Shown here piece by piece: positions 1 through 6,438 of a stretch of 11,296 bases of DNA. The position numbers were made by a program, and so were the translations under genes. The notes beneath the pieces were generated by a model that was not told where the DNA came from, did no database searches, and saw only the letters and a program-made list of their open reading frames with translations. The DNA is from an uncultured Lachnospiraceae bacterium (GTDB lineage: Bacteria; Bacillota; Clostridia; Lachnospirales; Lachnospiraceae): positions 1 through 11,296 of the forward strand of contig CAJULA010000046.1 in assembly GCA_910587155.1 (NCBI GenBank), read 5' to 3'. The stretch's first letter is position 1; every line of letters starts with the position of its first letter.

Positions 1-520
1 ATAATGATATTATATCAGATACAGGCGGTGGTATCTACTTTTTCAGCGGCCTCCTGAAAAGAGGGGTGAGGTGCAGATTACTGCGGATTTGCATGATTCC
101 GTAGAAGGTATTTTGAATAGCAAATATGGATTAAGCGTTGCAAGAGAATTTACAATGGGTAGGGCAATTAAAAAATTAGGTGAAACGGATTTATACATAT
201 ACAAAGAGTCAGATGGAATAATTACAGATTACGCAATACTTGAAAATAAATATATTGAGAACTTTGCGGAACAATACAATCAGCTAATGGGATATTTGAA
301 TCCTTATTTTAAATTTGGAATTACCCTTTCTTTAAATAGAAAGATATCTCTGAGTCAAGGATTTGACGAAATAGAAAAAGAATTAAAAACAATTGATGGA
401 GATTTTGCTCCAATAAATATAAGAAGGATTGGTGAAAGTGAAACGTTAATGATTGTTAGTGAACATATTGTACCGGAAACTGGCAGTATTATCACGGAAA
501 CCCGATGGGAGTTTTCGTGA
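1..520 (+). pseudogene. C-terminal fragment of a PD-(D/E)xK nuclease protein, probably frameshifted
   Basis: From a GTG at 71 the frame gives 149 aa with a nuclease core: E12 in a helix, GETD with D40, then LENK with E58 and K60, followed by QLMGY (Q71, Y75). That is the D...ExK...QxxxY layout of the PD-(D/E)xK superfamily, so the catalytic residues look intact. The part SEHIVPETG near the C-terminus resembles, from memory, the ends of large NTPase-nuclease proteins (nSTAND type) linked to phage defence. The fragment is too short for such a protein. Upstream, the frame starting at base 3 reads NDIISDTGGGIYFFSGLLKR. It would join the nuclease frame by a shift at the G run 63-66, which suggests a broken longer gene whose N-terminus lies outside the window. 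Alternatively GTG 71, with the purine-rich stretch at 59-66, is a true start of a stand-alone nuclease. The last ~11 residues are encoded by a repeat element. Confidence 0.55.
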
Positions 521-567
521 TAGTATAAGGGTTTCCGTGATAATATACAGAGTTTCCGTGTTTGTAT
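487..567. repeat. Cluster of ~20-bp direct repeats plus a 17-bp perfect inverted repeat
   Basis: Three direct copies of a unit close to GGGTTTCCGTGATAATATA begin at 509, 529 and 550, so the period is 20-21 bp. An inverted copy lies at 487-503 (TATTATCACGGAAACCC). It is the exact reverse complement of 529-545, with a 25-nt spacer. The cluster covers the last codons and stop of the nuclease fragment, so the ORF end is probably repeat-derived. There are no unique spacers and only three direct units, so it is not a CRISPR array. A REP-like intergenic palindrome, a protein-binding iteron cluster or the scar of a mobile element would all fit. Confidence 0.75.
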
Positions 568-610
568 ATGAGTAAAACGGTAAAAACTTGATGGATAAAT
601 GACAATGCGA

Positions 611-645
611 CAAAAGGGCCGTTCAATGGCTCTTTTTTTATTTTC
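611..645 (+). terminator. Rho-independent terminator after the nuclease fragment
   Basis: The stem GGGCC (616-620) pairs with GGCTC (628-632, one G-U pair) around a 7-nt loop. Flanking A's at 612-615 can pair with the following T run (633-639). It lies about 90 nt past the nuclease stop and separates it from the AraC operon. Confidence 0.7.
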
Positions 646-837
646 TGGCAACTTATAAAATTCTTTATTTCTAAAATATAATATTCAAACAAAATCCCCC
701 AATATACATAAAACCGTTTCTTTTTATCAGATAATCCCCGCAGGAAATAAAACCGATAAATCTGAAAAATGAAGATATTTTACAAGACGCAGGAAAAAAT
801 AAGAGGTAAAATGGCTTTTGACAAGGAGGTAATCCAC
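646..837 (+). promoter_or_regulatory. AT-rich leader and probable promoter region of the AraC operon
   Basis: This gene-free stretch is strongly AT-rich. A perfect TATAAT lies at 677-682, but no convincing -35 box stands 16-18 nt before it, so the promoter may depend on an activator. The segment 769-837 stays open in the AraC frame, but I place the start at 838. An AAGGAGGT Shine-Dalgarno (823-830) stands 7 nt before that ATG, and nothing similar precedes 769. No operator could be identified with confidence. Confidence 0.4.
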
Positions 838-1680
838 ATGAAGAAAGAAATAAGGACAGTGGTATATGATGATGAATTGAGGATGGAGGCATACCGATTT
901 GAGGGAATCGTGCAGCCTTTTCCAAGCCATTTCCATGAGCATTATGTCATAGGTTTTGTGGAGAAAGGGGAGCGGGTGCTTTCCTGCCGTGACAGGGAAT
1001 ATGCCATAGAGGAAGGGAGCATCGTGCTTTTCAATCCGGGTGACAGCCATGCCTGCGTACAGAGTGATGAAGGGACGTTTGATTACCGGGGATTTAACAT
1101 TTCAAAGGAGGTCATGCTTGATCTGGCAGAGGAAGTTACCGGGAAACGGGAGCTTCCGGGATTTTCAAGGAATGTTATCTGTGATGAGGAGATAGCCTGC
1201 CACCTGCGCCCGCTGCATGAGATGGTCATGAAAGGGACAGGGGAGTTTGGGAAGGAGGAAACCCTGCTGTTCCTGCTCTCGTACCTCATCCAGAATTATG
1301 GGAAGCCCTCCCACCGCTGCATCCCGGAGTGCAGGCAGGAGATTGAAAAAGCCTGTGAATACATGACGGCGCATTTTACGGAGCGCATTTATTTAGACCA
1401 GATATGCCGCCACGCCGGGCTTAGCAAATCAACGCTGTTGCGGGCCTTTACGAAGGAAAAAGGAGTCACGCCGTACCGATACCTTGAAACAGTCCGCGTC
1501 AATGAGGCAAAAAAGCTGTTATCGGAAGGAGTGCCGCCCGTGGAGGCAGCCATCAGGACAGGGTTTTCAGACCAGAGCCATTTTACAAATTATTTCAATC
1601 AGTTCATAGGGCTTGCGCCGGGTACTTACCGTGAAATATTCTCGGAAAAAGACGGGGAAGGTGGGCAGCATGGGGAATAG
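838..1680 (+). CDS. AraC-family transcriptional regulator with N-terminal cupin domain
   Basis: The 280-aa protein has the usual two-domain AraC layout. Residues ~25-105 form an arabinose-binding-like cupin, seen in FPSHFHEHYVIGFVEKGER and the later FNPGDSHAC. Such domains bind a small effector. Residues ~169-275 carry the two helix-turn-helix units: LDQICRHAGLSKSTLLRAF (from ~186) and the region from ~234 with the family signature GFSDQSHFTNYFNQFIGLAPGTYR. The start at 838 is chosen for its near-perfect ribosome binding site. The 3' end overlaps the EamA gene by 11 bases, so the two are probably translationally coupled. It most likely activates its own operon in response to the compound handled by the transporter. 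That role is inferred from context, and the effector is unknown. Confidence 0.9.
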   Translation: MKKEIRTVVYDDELRMEAYRFEGIVQPFPSHFHEHYVIGFVEKGERVLSCRDREYAIEEGSIVLFNPGDSHACVQSDEGTFDYRGFNISKEVMLDLAEEVTGKRELPGFSRNVICDEEIACHLRPLHEMVMKGTGEFGKEETLLFLLSYLIQNYGKPSHRCIPECRQEIEKACEYMTAHFTERIYLDQICRHAGLSKSTLLRAFTKEKGVTPYRYLETVRVNEAKKLLSEGVPPVEAAIRTGFSDQSHFTNYFNQFIGLAPGTYREIFSEKDGEGGQHGE

Positions 1681-2593
1681 GAGATCGGCCGGGCACAGCG
1701 CGCCCCGCTTTATCGGGTGTCTGGCGGCGCTGTTCACCATCATCATATGGGGGACGACATTCATATCCACCAAAGTCCTGCTTACGGATTTTAAGCCGGT
1801 GGAAATCCTGTTCTTCCGCTTTGTCATGGGTTTTGCGGCATTATTTTTGGTTTGCCCGCACCGTATGAAAGGCGTGGGGCGCAGGCAGGAGCTGGCTTTC
1901 GTGCTGGCGGGCTTGTGCGGGATATGCTTATATTACCTGCTGGAGAATATCGCGCTTACATATACGATGGCGTCCAACGTGGGAGTCATCATTTCGGTTG
2001 CACCATTTTTCACGGCAATCCTGTCGCACCTGTTCCTGAAATCGGAAGGGGAATTAAGAGCGAATTTTTTCATAGGATTTGTGGTGGCGATGGCGGGTGT
2101 TGTGCTGATCAGCTTTAACGGCTCCCGGATGGAACTGAACCCGATGGGGGATTTGCTGGCAGTCCTTGCGGCTTTTGTGTGGGCGTGTTATTCCATACTG
2201 ACAAGGAAGATCAGCAGCTTCGGTTACCCGGTCATACTTACCACGCGGAGGACATTCTTTTACGGCATCCTGTTCATGGTTCCGGCATTGTTCCTTTTCG
2301 ATTTTGAAATAGGTCTGGAACGGTTTGCGGATGTGACTCATCTGTTGAATATCCTGTATCTTGGGCTGGGAGCGTCCGCACTCTGCTTCGTCACATGGAA
2401 CTTTGCGGTAAAAGTGCTTGGTGCGGTCAAGACCAGCGTCTATATTTACATGGTTCCTGTCATAACGGTGGTGACTTCCGTGCTGGTGCTGAAGGAGCCG
2501 GTGACGTGGGTTTCCATTATGGGGACGGTTCTGGCGGTTGCGGGGCTTTTCCTTTCTGAATATAACGGGAAGGGGAGTGGGAACAGTGAATGA
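1670..2593 (+). CDS. EamA-family (drug/metabolite superfamily) membrane transporter
   Basis: The protein is 307 aa, the normal length for a ten-helix DMT transporter. Two homologous EamA halves are visible at about residues 12-140 and 155-290. The first begins AALFTIIIWGTTFISTKVLL, the classic opening with WG near the end of helix 1. The second contains LGASALCFVTWNFAVKVLGA and then a helix ending LKEPVTW. These proteins usually export amino acids, nucleotides or small toxic compounds across the cytoplasmic membrane, and the substrate cannot be read from sequence. The ATG at 1670 is preferred to the upstream 1613 because GGGGAAGG lies just before it and it sits in the 11-base overlap with araC. 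The gene's 3' end overlaps the next gene by 8 bases. Ordering regulator then exporter suggests effector-induced efflux. Confidence 0.9.
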   Translation: MGNRRSAGHSAPRFIGCLAALFTIIIWGTTFISTKVLLTDFKPVEILFFRFVMGFAALFLVCPHRMKGVGRRQELAFVLAGLCGICLYYLLENIALTYTMASNVGVIISVAPFFTAILSHLFLKSEGELRANFFIGFVVAMAGVVLISFNGSRMELNPMGDLLAVLAAFVWACYSILTRKISSFGYPVILTTRRTFFYGILFMVPALFLFDFEIGLERFADVTHLLNILYLGLGASALCFVTWNFAVKVLGAVKTSVYIYMVPVITVVTSVLVLKEPVTWVSIMGTVLAVAGLFLSEYNGKGSGNSE

Positions 2594-3119
2594 GCCTGCG
2601 ATAAGGACGGAGGAGCAGATCATCAGCCTGTTCCCAGACAGGGAAACTTTAATTTGCCGGGGATGGGTACTGAAAAGAATGGAAGGACGGATTGTGGTCT
2701 ATCCGCTGTATTATAAATTTTCGGACAATGAGTACGGGCCGGAAAAATGCGGCGTGGTCGGTGAATGCGATTTAACGGGGGATGCCGGAAAACTGTGCGT
2801 GAAAGGGAAAATGCCGGACGGGCTGCTCCTAAAAAATGGGAATGGCGGGATGGAATATGTCATGGCGGGAGAGACGGTCATCGGGATAAAGCGTCAGGGG
2901 CTTTTATTCCTGCCGGACAGGAATCTGCCAGATACAGGCATGGAGGATATTCTGCGGTTTGCAGCGGCAATTGGAATTGTAAGGATACTGGCAGACATTC
3001 CGGGATGGGAAGGGGAAGGACTGCCGGAGCAATATGGGCGGTTGGGCTTTCGCAAGGCTTATCTCTACCGCTGTTATCAAAAAAATCAGGAGGAGAAATC
3101 CTCCGGAAAAGAGGAATAG
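2586..3119 (+). CDS. Unrecognised operon protein, 177 aa
   Basis: I place the start at GTG 2586, which overlaps the EamA stop by 8 bases and follows an AAGGGGAG purine run. The product is soluble, with no signal peptide or membrane helix. The N-terminal half (EEQIISLFPDRETLICRGWV and on) is probably alpha/beta. The C-terminal part (GLPEQYGRLGFRKAYLYRCY) recalls the last strand and helix of a GNAT acetyltransferase. However, the acetyl-CoA loop (Q/RxxGxG/A) is not visible, so GNAT is only a weak suggestion. Its tight packing between the transporter and the DUF2000 gene implies a shared function. A 6-bp hairpin with a GAAA loop (3089-3104) lies in its last codons. Confidence 0.75.
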   Translation: MNEPAIRTEEQIISLFPDRETLICRGWVLKRMEGRIVVYPLYYKFSDNEYGPEKCGVVGECDLTGDAGKLCVKGKMPDGLLLKNGNGGMEYVMAGETVIGIKRQGLLFLPDRNLPDTGMEDILRFAAAIGIVRILADIPGWEGEGLPEQYGRLGFRKAYLYRCYQKNQEEKSSGKEE

Positions 3120-3122
3120 AAA

Positions 3123-3545
3123 ATGGATTTACAGAATGAAAAATGTGTCATGGTGATTGATGAGAACCTGCCGCTTGGCATCATAGCGAACACGGCGGCA
3201 ATCATGGGCATCACGCTGGGGAAGCAGATGCCGGAGGTCGTAGGTGCGGATGTGTATGACAGGACGGGAAACGGGCATTTGGGGATTATAGAGTTTCCGG
3301 TGCCAATCTTAAAGGGAAATGTGGAGGTGATCAAGTCTATCCGTGAAAAGCTGTATGAGCCGGAGTTTTCGGACTTGACGGTGGTGGATTTTTCAGACCT
3401 TGCGCAGGGGTGCAAGACCTATGATGAGTTTATTGAAAAGATAAAGGATGTTTCAGAAACGGAACTAAATTATTTTGGTATCGCCATTTGTGGTGCGAAA
3501 AAGAAGGTTAATAAATTGACAGGAAGTATGGCGCTGCTGAGATAA
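3123..3545 (+). CDS. DUF2000 family protein
   Basis: The 140-aa protein matches the whole DUF2000 (PF09391) pattern as I know it. It has the N-terminal VMVIDENLPLGIIANTAAIM, then GKQMPEVVGADVYDRTGNGH, then a proline-containing PVPILKG strand, and a C-terminal LNYFGIAICG segment. The family is reported to have a peptidyl-tRNA hydrolase 2-like fold, but no activity is established that I know of. The gene begins 3 nt after the previous stop with AAAGAGG as ribosome binding site, so it is the fourth gene of the operon. DUF2000 genes often lie beside AraC regulators and EamA transporters, and that association is the best clue to its role. It is full length with no damage. Confidence 0.88.
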   Translation: MDLQNEKCVMVIDENLPLGIIANTAAIMGITLGKQMPEVVGADVYDRTGNGHLGIIEFPVPILKGNVEVIKSIREKLYEPEFSDLTVVDFSDLAQGCKTYDEFIEKIKDVSETELNYFGIAICGAKKKVNKLTGSMALLR

Positions 3546-3561
3546 AGGATATACAAAAGCT

Positions 3562-3597
3562 AACCGCCGCTATGGTTCATTTCCATATGCGGCGGTT
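3562..3597 (+). terminator. Strong stem-loop ending the AraC-EamA-DUF2000 operon
   Basis: The left arm AACCGCCGCTATGG (3562-3575) pairs with CCATATGCGGCGGTT (3583-3597) around a 7-nt loop, with a single bulged base. It begins 16 nt after the DUF2000 stop. The following bases (TGCGTTTGTG) are only moderately T-rich, so termination may be partial, and it could also act as a 3' stabilising hairpin. Confidence 0.65.
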
Positions 3598-3735
3598 TGC
3601 GTTTGTGCCGTCTTGCGGGGAATAATAAGGGCAGTTTAGACTAAAATCTGCGATTCACGTAGCCAGATTAACCATTCATGAAGTAGACGTTAGAAATCGC
3701 TTTGATTTTTCCGATAAGTTAGTTGAAGACTGGAG

Positions 3736-4296
3736 GTGGCAGAAACGATAAAAGTTGCGGTGTGTGATGATGAAAAAAATATAAGGTCTTACCTTGTTTC
3801 GCTCATCAAAAAGCAGGGAGGGGAGTGCAGCATCACGGAATATGCCTCTGCCGATGCGTACCTCTCGGACGGTAAGGAGCATGACATTATTTTTCTGGAC
3901 ATAGAGATGGGCGGCTCCGGCGCAGGTCTGGACGGCATGGGGCTGGCAAGGCATATCCGGGGCATGGAGGCGCAGAAACAGCCCATCATCATTTTTGTAA
4001 CAGGGTATGAAAAATATGTGTATGACGCATTTGACGTAGGGGCGTTCCAGTATCTGGTAAAGCCCGTGGACGAACAGAAATTTGCAGAGATGTTTGGACG
4101 GGCAGCGGGGCAGATCGTGTCGGAGGCGGAGCAGTTTTACCGCATCCACCGGGGATATCTTATCAACCTTTTCCATGTGGAGAGGTATGACAGGACGGAG
4201 GTAAGGATGGCAAATGGGGATAGGCGGCGGCTTTCAGGGAGAAAAAAACAAAAAGGGATGGTATTGCGGCAGCGCTGTTTATCCTTGCAAATATAG
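3736..4296 (+). pseudogene. LytTR response regulator, internally deleted, start codon probably lost
   Basis: The receiver domain is well preserved: VAVCDDE near the N-terminus, phosphoacceptor D55 in IIFLDIEM, the conserved T in FVTGYEKY and K in YLVKPVD. After residue ~130 the protein jumps straight to EQFYRIHRGYLIN, a sequence from the second half of the LytTR DNA-binding domain. Roughly 60-70 residues are missing compared with AgrA/LytR-type regulators. LytTR similarity ends at LSGRKK and the sequence then reads into histidine-kinase membrane sequence. The only in-frame start, GTG 3736, sits inside the ribosome binding site GGAGGTGG (3732-3739). The correctly spaced codon is ATA at 3748, just before KVAVCDDE, which suggests an ATG-to-ATA loss. 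It cannot bind DNA normally and is probably not translated well. Confidence 0.8.
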
Positions 4297-5147
4297 GGAT
4301 TGGGTTCTTGCCGTGTGTCGCTTGGGTAAGGTATGGCGTTTCCGCTTTTGCAATAATGGGTTATGGCGGGATATGTTATAAAAAGCAGATTGGAAAAGCA
4401 GTATTTGTGATGCTCGCTTTTTATAACCTCCATTGCCTGAGTTATTTGATTGCGAACAGTATTTACATGAAAATAACGAGCGTGATGATGAAAAACCTCG
4501 ATGTGATACAGGAAAGCTATATGCAACGGGTGTACCAATGCCTGTCAGTTGGTATGGCAGTCTCCGTTTTCTTTTATACGGCGCTATTTGTTGCAATGAC
4601 AGTTATTTTTCACAGGCTTATTAAAGGGGAAGCTGTGATGGTCTGGCATTATGTATTTTTGCGGGAGAGGTCGCCTTGATCTATTTTTGGCAAAGATACC
4701 GCATCCTGCTTGCCGAGAGGCAGAAACATTTTGTGGAGGAACAGCAGGTCAAGGCCATGAGGAAACGCTTGGAGGAAGCGGAGAATTTCTATGGAAGCAT
4801 CCGAAAGGTGCGCCACGAGATGAAGAACCATATGGCGAATATTAAAGGACTGGCAGGAGCCGGGGAGTATGGGGAAATAGAGGATTATATACGGCGGATG
4901 GATGAGACCATGCAGGAACTGGAATATAAGTATGTGACAGGGAATGCAGTAACGGATGTCATCATCAATGACAAATACCGCAGGGCAGAAAAAGCAGGAA
5001 TCCGGTTTGATGCAGATTTTCGCTATAGCGGGGAAATTTCCGTGTTTGTTATGGAAAGGCGGCACACTCCCGGCTACAACGAAACAGAGAGGGGTTGTGT
5101 TCCATGTGACGGTAATGCTGCGAGGGGGAGGTGGGGAAGGTAAGTAA
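4224..5147 (+). pseudogene. GHKL-type sensor histidine kinase, multiply broken
   Basis: Three pieces of one kinase lie in two frames. Bases 4224-4640 encode N-terminal membrane helices, such as AALFILANIGIGFLP and VFFYTALFVAMTVIFHRLI. The sequence then shifts frame: ALCIFAGEVALIYFWQRYR (~4646-4700) continues into the dimerisation and phosphoacceptor region, with RKVRHEMKNHMANIKGL and its probable phosphorylated His at 4814-4816. The typical GNAVTDVIINDKY segment follows. The ATP-binding core (N, G1 and G2 boxes) is then absent, and a last piece in the first frame, GVVFHVTVML (5091-5120), is the usual C-terminal strand. The product cannot be an active kinase. Its 5' end is fused to the LytTR remnant. 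Together they were an AgrC/AgrA-like or VirS/VirR-like pair. Confidence 0.8.
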
Positions 5148-5199
5148 ATGACCGTGCATGAAATGAAACTCAAAAACAAATTAAAATGGAGGATTAAAA

Positions 5200-5751
5200 A
5201 TGGCTATCAGTGGAGTAGGGCAGAATTATTATCAGAACAATGTGGAAACAAAGAGAAACACGAAAAATGTGAATGGTACGGAAAAATTCGCACTGGAAAA
5301 AACAGGCAGTACACAGGAATTATCGGAAGCGGAAGAAATGGAGCTGTTTAAGAAAGAATTTTATGAAGACCTTTCTAAGGTCACAAACCACAGGACGGTG
5401 AGTAATGCGGCTGTCAATATCTCGGAGGCGGCATTCAAAGCGATGAAGGATGACCCGCAATACAGGGAGAAGGTTCTTTCACTGATCCGGAGGGATTGGG
5501 GGGATTCCTATGCGCCGAGAAACTGCTCCGTGCTGATAACTGTCGGTGCGACTCTGAATGAGTACAGGGCGGATTCATGGCCCGTTGGGTATGATTCGGA
5601 ATTTGATGTGCGTTCACAGAACAGTTTCTGTAAAAGGACGAGCGAAAAGAAAGACAGGCAGAAGGAACTGCTGGAAGAATATCTGGAGAAGCGGGCGCAG
5701 GCAAAGAGACAACAGCAGGAGAGGCTAGGCGGTATGTCTGTATGGAGGTAA
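5200..5751 (+). CDS. Small family protein with N-terminal GxGQNYYQNNV motif, paralogue 1
   Basis: This 183-aa protein starts at an ATG preceded by TGGAGG (5187-5192). It opens MAISGVGQNYYQNNV, almost the same as the next gene. The middle holds a conserved-looking block (ISEAAFKAMKDDPQYREKVL, then SVLITVGATLNEYRADSWPVG). The end, ~residues 150-175, is rich in K, E and Q and is probably a coiled coil. There is no membrane helix or standard signal peptide. I recall similar uncharacterised proteins in Lachnospiraceae but cannot name a Pfam family. It lies 52 nt past the kinase remnant and heads a row of three related genes. Confidence 0.8.
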   Translation: MAISGVGQNYYQNNVETKRNTKNVNGTEKFALEKTGSTQELSEAEEMELFKKEFYEDLSKVTNHRTVSNAAVNISEAAFKAMKDDPQYREKVLSLIRRDWGDSYAPRNCSVLITVGATLNEYRADSWPVGYDSEFDVRSQNSFCKRTSEKKDRQKELLEEYLEKRAQAKRQQQERLGGMSVWR

Positions 5752-5846
5752 TGAACCGCTCGGACTTATTACGAGGGAGCGGATGCGGCTCTGACCGACT
5801 GAGGGGCTGCTATTAAAATAATTGATGACAATGGAAGATTTGAAAA
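5752..5846 (+). repeat. Intergenic element before paralogue 2 (copy A)
   Basis: Bases ~5752-5795 match 6352-6396 with about 75% identity by eye and one gap. Both share CGGACTTAT followed by an A/G-rich run and GCGG-CTCTGA-like ends. The translation-start regions also match (ATTGATGACAATGGAAGATT here, ATTGATAACGATGGAGAATT in copy B). This is a duplicated leader or intergenic unit. It could encode an RNA element or simply reflect duplication of gene plus upstream DNA. Confidence 0.65.
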
Positions 5847-6305
5847 ATGAGCGTAGATGGAATAGGTCAGAATTATTATCAGAACAATGTATCAGCGAAT
5901 AAGTACAACAGGAGCAGGATTGGACAGTTCTGCCCGCAGAAACAGGCAGAGGAATTTGCCCCCACAGATACAAGGAAGAATGCCAATGTGCAGGATATAT
6001 ATGCAGCACTTAAATCAACAAATCCATTAATGGAGCGGGAGGATAGTGACACATCAGATGAGGAATTGGAGCAGGTAGATAAACAAGAATCTGAATCAAA
6101 GACAGATATTATTGTTAAGCCAGATGGTTCAAGGGTGCTTGTAATGACAATGAGTATTGGCGGAATGGAAACAACCATGAGCTTAGAAATTTCTAAGCCG
6201 ACAGAAGCACCAACTGAAAATGCAAAGCAGGATACCAATAATACGCCTACGGCTGAAAATGATACTGTATCAGATGAAATGTCGAATATTTCAAGTGAAG
6301 CATAG
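5847..6305 (+). CDS. Small family protein with N-terminal GxGQNYYQNNV motif, paralogue 2
   Basis: This 152-aa protein begins MSVDGIGQNYYQNNV. Its DNA at 5868-5890 is identical to paralogue 1 at 5221-5243 (23 nt). After the shared N-terminus it diverges completely. There is a low-complexity acidic region (REDSDTSDEELEQVDKQES), then a short beta-like block (IIVKPDGSRVLVMTMSIGGM, ETTMSLEIS) and a T/E/N-rich tail. The combination of a constant N-terminus with unrelated bodies suggests that the N-terminus is a targeting or recognition signal. The start is set by ATGGAAGATTT upstream, conserved with paralogue 3. Function is unknown. Confidence 0.78.
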   Translation: MSVDGIGQNYYQNNVSANKYNRSRIGQFCPQKQAEEFAPTDTRKNANVQDIYAALKSTNPLMEREDSDTSDEELEQVDKQESESKTDIIVKPDGSRVLVMTMSIGGMETTMSLEISKPTEAPTENAKQDTNNTPTAENDTVSDEMSNISSEA

Positions 6306-6345
6306 TGAATGTACATAATTTTAAGAGTATTGGTACGTCTGCATG

Positions 6346-6438
6346 ATGAAATAAACTGCCCGGACTTATCATAAAGGGGGCATAGGCGGTTCTGAATAAC
6401 AGAAGAAAAAATATTGATAACGATGGAGAATTTGAAAA
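6346..6438 (+). repeat. Intergenic element before paralogue 3 (copy B)
   Basis: This is the second copy of the element seen at 5752-5846. CGGACTTAT lies at 6361-6369 and GCGGTTCTGA at 6386-6395. A shared leader with TTTGAAAAATG ends at the start codon 6439. Copies A and B each sit between consecutive members of the small gene family. Confidence 0.65.

Noticed and set aside
509..567. Possible mini CRISPR array
   Set aside because: The repeats abut with no unique spacers, there is an inverted copy, and no cas gene is present.
769..837. Upstream in-frame start for the AraC regulator
   Set aside because: It has no Shine-Dalgarno and its residues do not resemble AraC N-termini. The ATG at 838 has a near-perfect AAGGAGGT site.
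2054..2623. Minus-strand ORF of 189 codons across the EamA gene
   Set aside because: Opposite a clear transporter, with no recognisable domain and a basic low-complexity composition typical of an antisense shadow.
3670..3747. Short + frame before the response regulator (reads EVDVRNRFDFSDKLVEDW)
   Set aside because: It has no start codon and only 23 codons. It could be a gene tail but nothing confirms this.
5148..5351. 67-codon ORF overlapping the start of paralogue 1
   Set aside because: It is out of frame with the well-supported paralogue 1 and shows no recognisable features.
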